This document shows positions 61,223 to 64,000 of a DNA stretch of 64,000 bases, piece by piece. A model generated the notes under the pieces. It did no database searches. It saw only the letters and a program-made list of their open reading frames with translations, and was not told where the DNA came from. The translations under genes and the position numbers were made by a program. The stretch lies in contig CAWDKW010000002.1 in the NCBI GenBank assembly GCA_963803065.1, positions 186,001 through 250,000 on the forward strand. Direction: 5' to 3'. The DNA comes from DASXMT01 sp963803065. GTDB taxonomy: Bacteria > Actinomycetota > Acidimicrobiia > Acidimicrobiales > RAAP-2. Each line of letters opens with the position of its first letter. The stretch's first letter is position 1.

Positions 61223-63427
61223 GTGTTGCGCCGCATCTTCGTCGCGCTGCCCTTCCTCGCCGCAGCTATCGCCGGGTTCACCTCACTGGCCTCTCTGCAG
61301 TACCAGGAGACGTTCCACCTCGATTCGGTGCAGCGCGCCTACCTCATTGCGCCGATCCAGCTCTTCGATCTCATCGGTCTCGCCGTCGGGGCCGTGATCG
61401 CCACCCGGTTGGCCAAGCGCGACATCAGCCTCGTCTTCCGCATGCTTGCCGTCGCCTCGGCCGTCGCGGCGGGCTTCGCCGTCGTCTTCGCCCTGGCCCC
61501 CAACGTACCGCTGGCCTTCGTCGGCAACGCTGGCATCGTCGCCTCACTGGCCATCGTCGGCCCGGGCGTCCTGGCCTCCCTCTCGCTCGCCATCCCAGCC
61601 CGTGTGCGCTCGGTCGGTTTCTCCATCGGGGCGCTGTTCATCCTGCCGGGCCTCCTCGTGCTGCCAATCGTTGGCGCTCTGGGCGACGCAGTCGGGTTCC
61701 GCTACGGCCTCCTCATCCTCGTCCCCATATTCACCGTCGGCGGCCTCATCGTGGCCAGCGCCGGCAGCCTCATCGAGCACGATGTGCGCAACGTGTGGAC
61801 CTCCATGCGCACCCGGACCCAGATGCTGGTCGACCGCCACTGCGGGCGACTAGCCCTACTCGCCGTACGCGAGCTCACGGTGGGCTACGACGGCGTCACG
61901 GTCCTCGCCGACGTCGAGATCGAGGTCGACGAAGGCGAGATCGTCGCGCTCCTGGGCACCAACGGAGCAGGCAAGTCGACCCTGCTGCGGGCGATCGGCG
62001 GCGTGGTCGAGGCCGATCACGGTGCCATCGTCTTCGACGGGCGAGACATCACCCATTTGCCCCCCGACGAGATTGCGAGGCTCGGCATCGCCCAGGTGCC
62101 CGGCGGCGAAGGCATCTTCCCCAACCTACGGGTCGAGGAGAACCTGCGCGCCGCCGCCTGGCAGGGCCGCCGCCGGGGCCAGCGCGATGCCGACATGATC
62201 GCCGAGGCACTGGCCGCGTTTCCCGCCCTGGCCACCCGCCGCGCCGAGAGGGCCGGAAACCTGTCGGGCGGCCAGCAACAGATGCTCGCCCTCGCCATGG
62301 CCACCATCACCCGCCCCAAACTGTTCCTGATCGACGAGCTCTCGCTCGGGCTCGCCCCCATCGTCGTGGAGCAGCTGCTCGGTGCCATCGAGTCGATGCG
62401 CCAAGCGGGAACGACAATCCTGCTCGTCGAGCAGTCCATAAACGTGGCGATGGAGGCGGCCGACCGCGTCTACGTCATGGAGTCAGGTGCAGTGCACTTC
62501 TCGGGCCCGACCGGCGAGTTGGCGGCGCACCCCGAGCTCCTCTGGTCGATCTACCTCAAGCAGGCCGCCGAGTCGATCGGCGCGCCAACCACCGTGAGCG
62601 GGCCAGGCGGACGGCACGAGCTCGAGGTGCGAGGCGTCTCGGTCCGCTTCGGGGGCAATGTGGTGCTCGACGACGTGTCCCTTCATGCCGCCCGAGGGGA
62701 GATCGTCGGGATCATCGGTCCCAACGGCGCAGGAAAGACGACGCTGTTCGACGTCGTCTCGGGGTTCCTGCGGGCCGACACAGGACGCGTGGAGCTAAGC
62801 GGTGCCGACGTGACTGCACGCAGCGCGGCGGACCGCTCCCGGCTCGGGCTCGGCCGCTCCTTCCAAGACTCGCGTCTCTTCTCCAATCTGACGGTGCGCG
62901 ACGCGCTGGCGGTCTCCCTCGAGCGCTTCATCGACGTGGGTGACGTCTTCAACGCCATCCTTCGCCTGCCGACCCAGGTCCGCACAGAGACTGCCGTCGC
63001 CCACCGGGTGGACGAACTCATCGAACAGTTCAGCCTCGGCCGCTTCGCCGACAACCTGGTGAGCGAGCTATCGACCGGTACGCGACGCCTGGTCGACCTG
63101 GCGGCCATCGTGGCTCATCAGCCGAGGGTCGTTCTCCTCGACGAGCCCTCCTCCGGCGTGGCCCAGCGCGAGGTGGAGGCCATGGTCGAGCTGCTGCGCA
63201 ACCTGCGCGACCACCTCGAAGCCACCTTTATCGTCGTCGAGCACGACATTGCTTTCATCGCCGAGTTGGCCGACCGCCTGGTGGCCCTCGACCGCGGCGC
63301 CGTGCTGGCGAGCGGGTCGGCCAGAGACGTCCTTGCGTCGACCGCCGTCGAGGAGGCATTCCTCGGCTCCGATCCTCTGGCGCTGACGCGCTCGGATATC
63401 CGAGGTAACGCGGCGGACCAACAGTGA
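61223..63427 (+). CDS. MFS C-half fused to LivF and LivG ATPases
   Basis: 734 residues from the GTG at 61223, a start that falls inside an MFS domain. Residues 1 to about 195 hold six hydrophobic segments (VALPFLAAAIAGF, LIAPIQLFDLIGLAVGAVIAT, FVGNAGIVASLAIVGPGVLA). Residues about 210-455 are a LivF-type ATPase (GTNGAGKST, LSGGQQQMLALAMATI, LFLIDELSLGLAP). Residues about 466-725 are LivG-type (GPNGAGKTT, LGRSFQDSRLFSNLTV, LSTGTRRLVDLAAIV, VLLDEPSSGV). The order LivF-LivG after a complete LivHM-MFS makes an all-in-one importer. In the corrected frame this joins the 58432 gene. Overlaps the binding-protein gene by GTGA. Confidence 0.82.
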   Translation: MLRRIFVALPFLAAAIAGFTSLASLQYQETFHLDSVQRAYLIAPIQLFDLIGLAVGAVIATRLAKRDISLVFRMLAVASAVAAGFAVVFALAPNVPLAFVGNAGIVASLAIVGPGVLASLSLAIPARVRSVGFSIGALFILPGLLVLPIVGALGDAVGFRYGLLILVPIFTVGGLIVASAGSLIEHDVRNVWTSMRTRTQMLVDRHCGRLALLAVRELTVGYDGVTVLADVEIEVDEGEIVALLGTNGAGKSTLLRAIGGVVEADHGAIVFDGRDITHLPPDEIARLGIAQVPGGEGIFPNLRVEENLRAAAWQGRRRGQRDADMIAEALAAFPALATRRAERAGNLSGGQQQMLALAMATITRPKLFLIDELSLGLAPIVVEQLLGAIESMRQAGTTILLVEQSINVAMEAADRVYVMESGAVHFSGPTGELAAHPELLWSIYLKQAAESIGAPTTVSGPGGRHELEVRGVSVRFGGNVVLDDVSLHAARGEIVGIIGPNGAGKTTLFDVVSGFLRADTGRVELSGADVTARSAADRSRLGLGRSFQDSRLFSNLTVRDALAVSLERFIDVGDVFNAILRLPTQVRTETAVAHRVDELIEQFSLGRFADNLVSELSTGTRRLVDLAAIVAHQPRVVLLDEPSSGVAQREVEAMVELLRNLRDHLEATFIVVEHDIAFIAELADRLVALDRGAVLASGSARDVLASTAVEEAFLGSDPLALTRSDIRGNAADQQ

Positions 63428-64000
63428 GCAGCACGATCCCCGAATCGCCACGAGGCGAGAGACCGTGGCCGCGGGTGAGCCGGCTACGCGTCGTCGGGCC
63501 GGTCGTCCTCATTGTGGCGGCGCTAGTGGCCGCCGGAGTCTTGGCCACTGTGCACGAGAACAACAGCACAAGGCCCGTACCCAACTCCGCCTCGCCGGCG
63601 GGCAACAGCGGTGCGCGATCCGCCACGCCGCTTTCTGTACCCATCACCTACCAGGTCGCCGCTCGCGCCGGGAAGGCCGCCAACTACGACTGGGGCCCTG
63701 AGTGCGACCTCAAGACCGGGCGGCTGAAGATGCCGACTGTCTACGCCCCACCGTGCGTGCCTGTCATCAGCGGCCACACCAACAGCGGTGCCACCTGGGG
63801 GGGTGTCTCGGGCAGCACCATCAACCTCGTCTACTACCAGCCCCAGCCCGGCGGCCTCTCCTCGGCCATCGCCGGCGCGGCCGGGACCCCGGCCACCAAC
63901 TTTGCCTCGGCCCAGGCCTACGTGGCCATGTTCAACCACGTCTACAACACGTACGGACGCCATGTGAATCTCATCCTCCTCAACGCCACCGGGTCCGGAA
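63424..64000 (+). CDS. ABC transporter substrate-binding protein, 3' part off the window
   Basis: Open from the GTG at 63424 to the window end, 192 codons. It begins with an N-terminal membrane segment (RLRVVGPVVLIVAALVAAGVLA), so it is exported or anchored. A low-complexity linker (PNSASPAGNSG) precedes the binding domain, with a WGPECD...PPCVPV cysteine pair and SGSTINLVYYQPQPGG. The type resembles branched-chain-amino-acid binding proteins. It is coupled to the LivF/LivG gene, so it is the likely receptor of the fused transporter. Confidence 0.75.
   Translation, partial: MSSTIPESPRGERPWPRVSRLRVVGPVVLIVAALVAAGVLATVHENNSTRPVPNSASPAGNSGARSATPLSVPITYQVAARAGKAANYDWGPECDLKTGRLKMPTVYAPPCVPVISGHTNSGATWGGVSGSTINLVYYQPQPGGLSSAIAGAAGTPATNFASAQAYVAMFNHVYNTYGRHVNLILLNATGSG

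Overview
The window is uniformly GC-rich chromosomal DNA, about two thirds G+C or more, and is packed with short operons. The gene content points to a free-living actinobacterium, most likely of the Acidimicrobiia or a related uncultured lineage. Supporting signs are a single-chain acyl-CoA carboxylase, several LLM flavin enzymes, the families SCO6745, DUF2505, DUF664/DinB and DUF5996, an actinobacterial type SOS box in front of dinB, and many GTG/TTG starts. This is inferred from gene families only; no rRNA, tRNA or marker protein is present to fix the taxonomy.

Layout. 1-6.9 kb: a partial NIPSNAP gene, an ABC-F ATPase, an SCO6745-family gene, and a cysQ-cysD-cysNC operon that makes PAPS and removes PAP. 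6.9-19.5 kb: a TetR regulator, a quinone-reductase-like MDR protein, a sulfotransferase (a possible user of that PAPS), a branched-chain-type binding protein, a frameshifted SDR, a second MDR protein, small hydrolase, cupin and phosphoesterase genes, a crotonase fused to a ToxA-like methyltransferase, and an LLM enzyme. 19.5-22.1 kb: a Drr-type ABC exporter (permease frameshifted) behind a PadR regulator. 22.3-31 kb: a pyruvate-kinase-like protein, a nitronate monooxygenase, the acyl-CoA carboxylase and a secreted phosphoesterase. 31-45 kb: an ArsR/SRPBCC/DinB-like operon with a perfect operator, a carboxylesterase, a D-2-hydroxyacid dehydrogenase, a secreted beta-helix protein, a MarR gene overlapping a methyltransferase-APH kinase fusion, DNA polymerase IV, a sulfatase and small genes. 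45-51 kb: a PadR regulator divergent from a broken GntR gene and an ABC transporter, an amidohydrolase, and an IS1380-type insertion sequence. 51.5-53 kb: a thioredoxin-DUF302-PIG-L operon behind a perfect CsoR/CstR-like palindrome. 53.2-58.1 kb: a MarR regulator with matching operator sites at its own promoter, at an LLM monooxygenase and at a decayed gene; downstream lie a tandem gamma-carbonic-anhydrase-fold protein and a DUF5996 protein. 58.4-64 kb: an unusual LivH-LivM-MFS / MFS-LivF-LivG fused transporter followed by its probable binding protein, which runs off the right edge.

The most unusual items are the Liv/MFS hybrid transporter, the tandem hexapeptide protein whose two halves hold complementary zinc-ligand histidines, two enzyme fusions (crotonase-methyltransferase and methyltransferase-APH), and the CsoR-like and MarR-like operator sets. 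A caution applies throughout. At least seven otherwise intact genes or gene remnants in this window carry apparent single-base frameshifts, so some may reflect sequence errors, and conclusions that depend on one reading frame need read-level confirmation.
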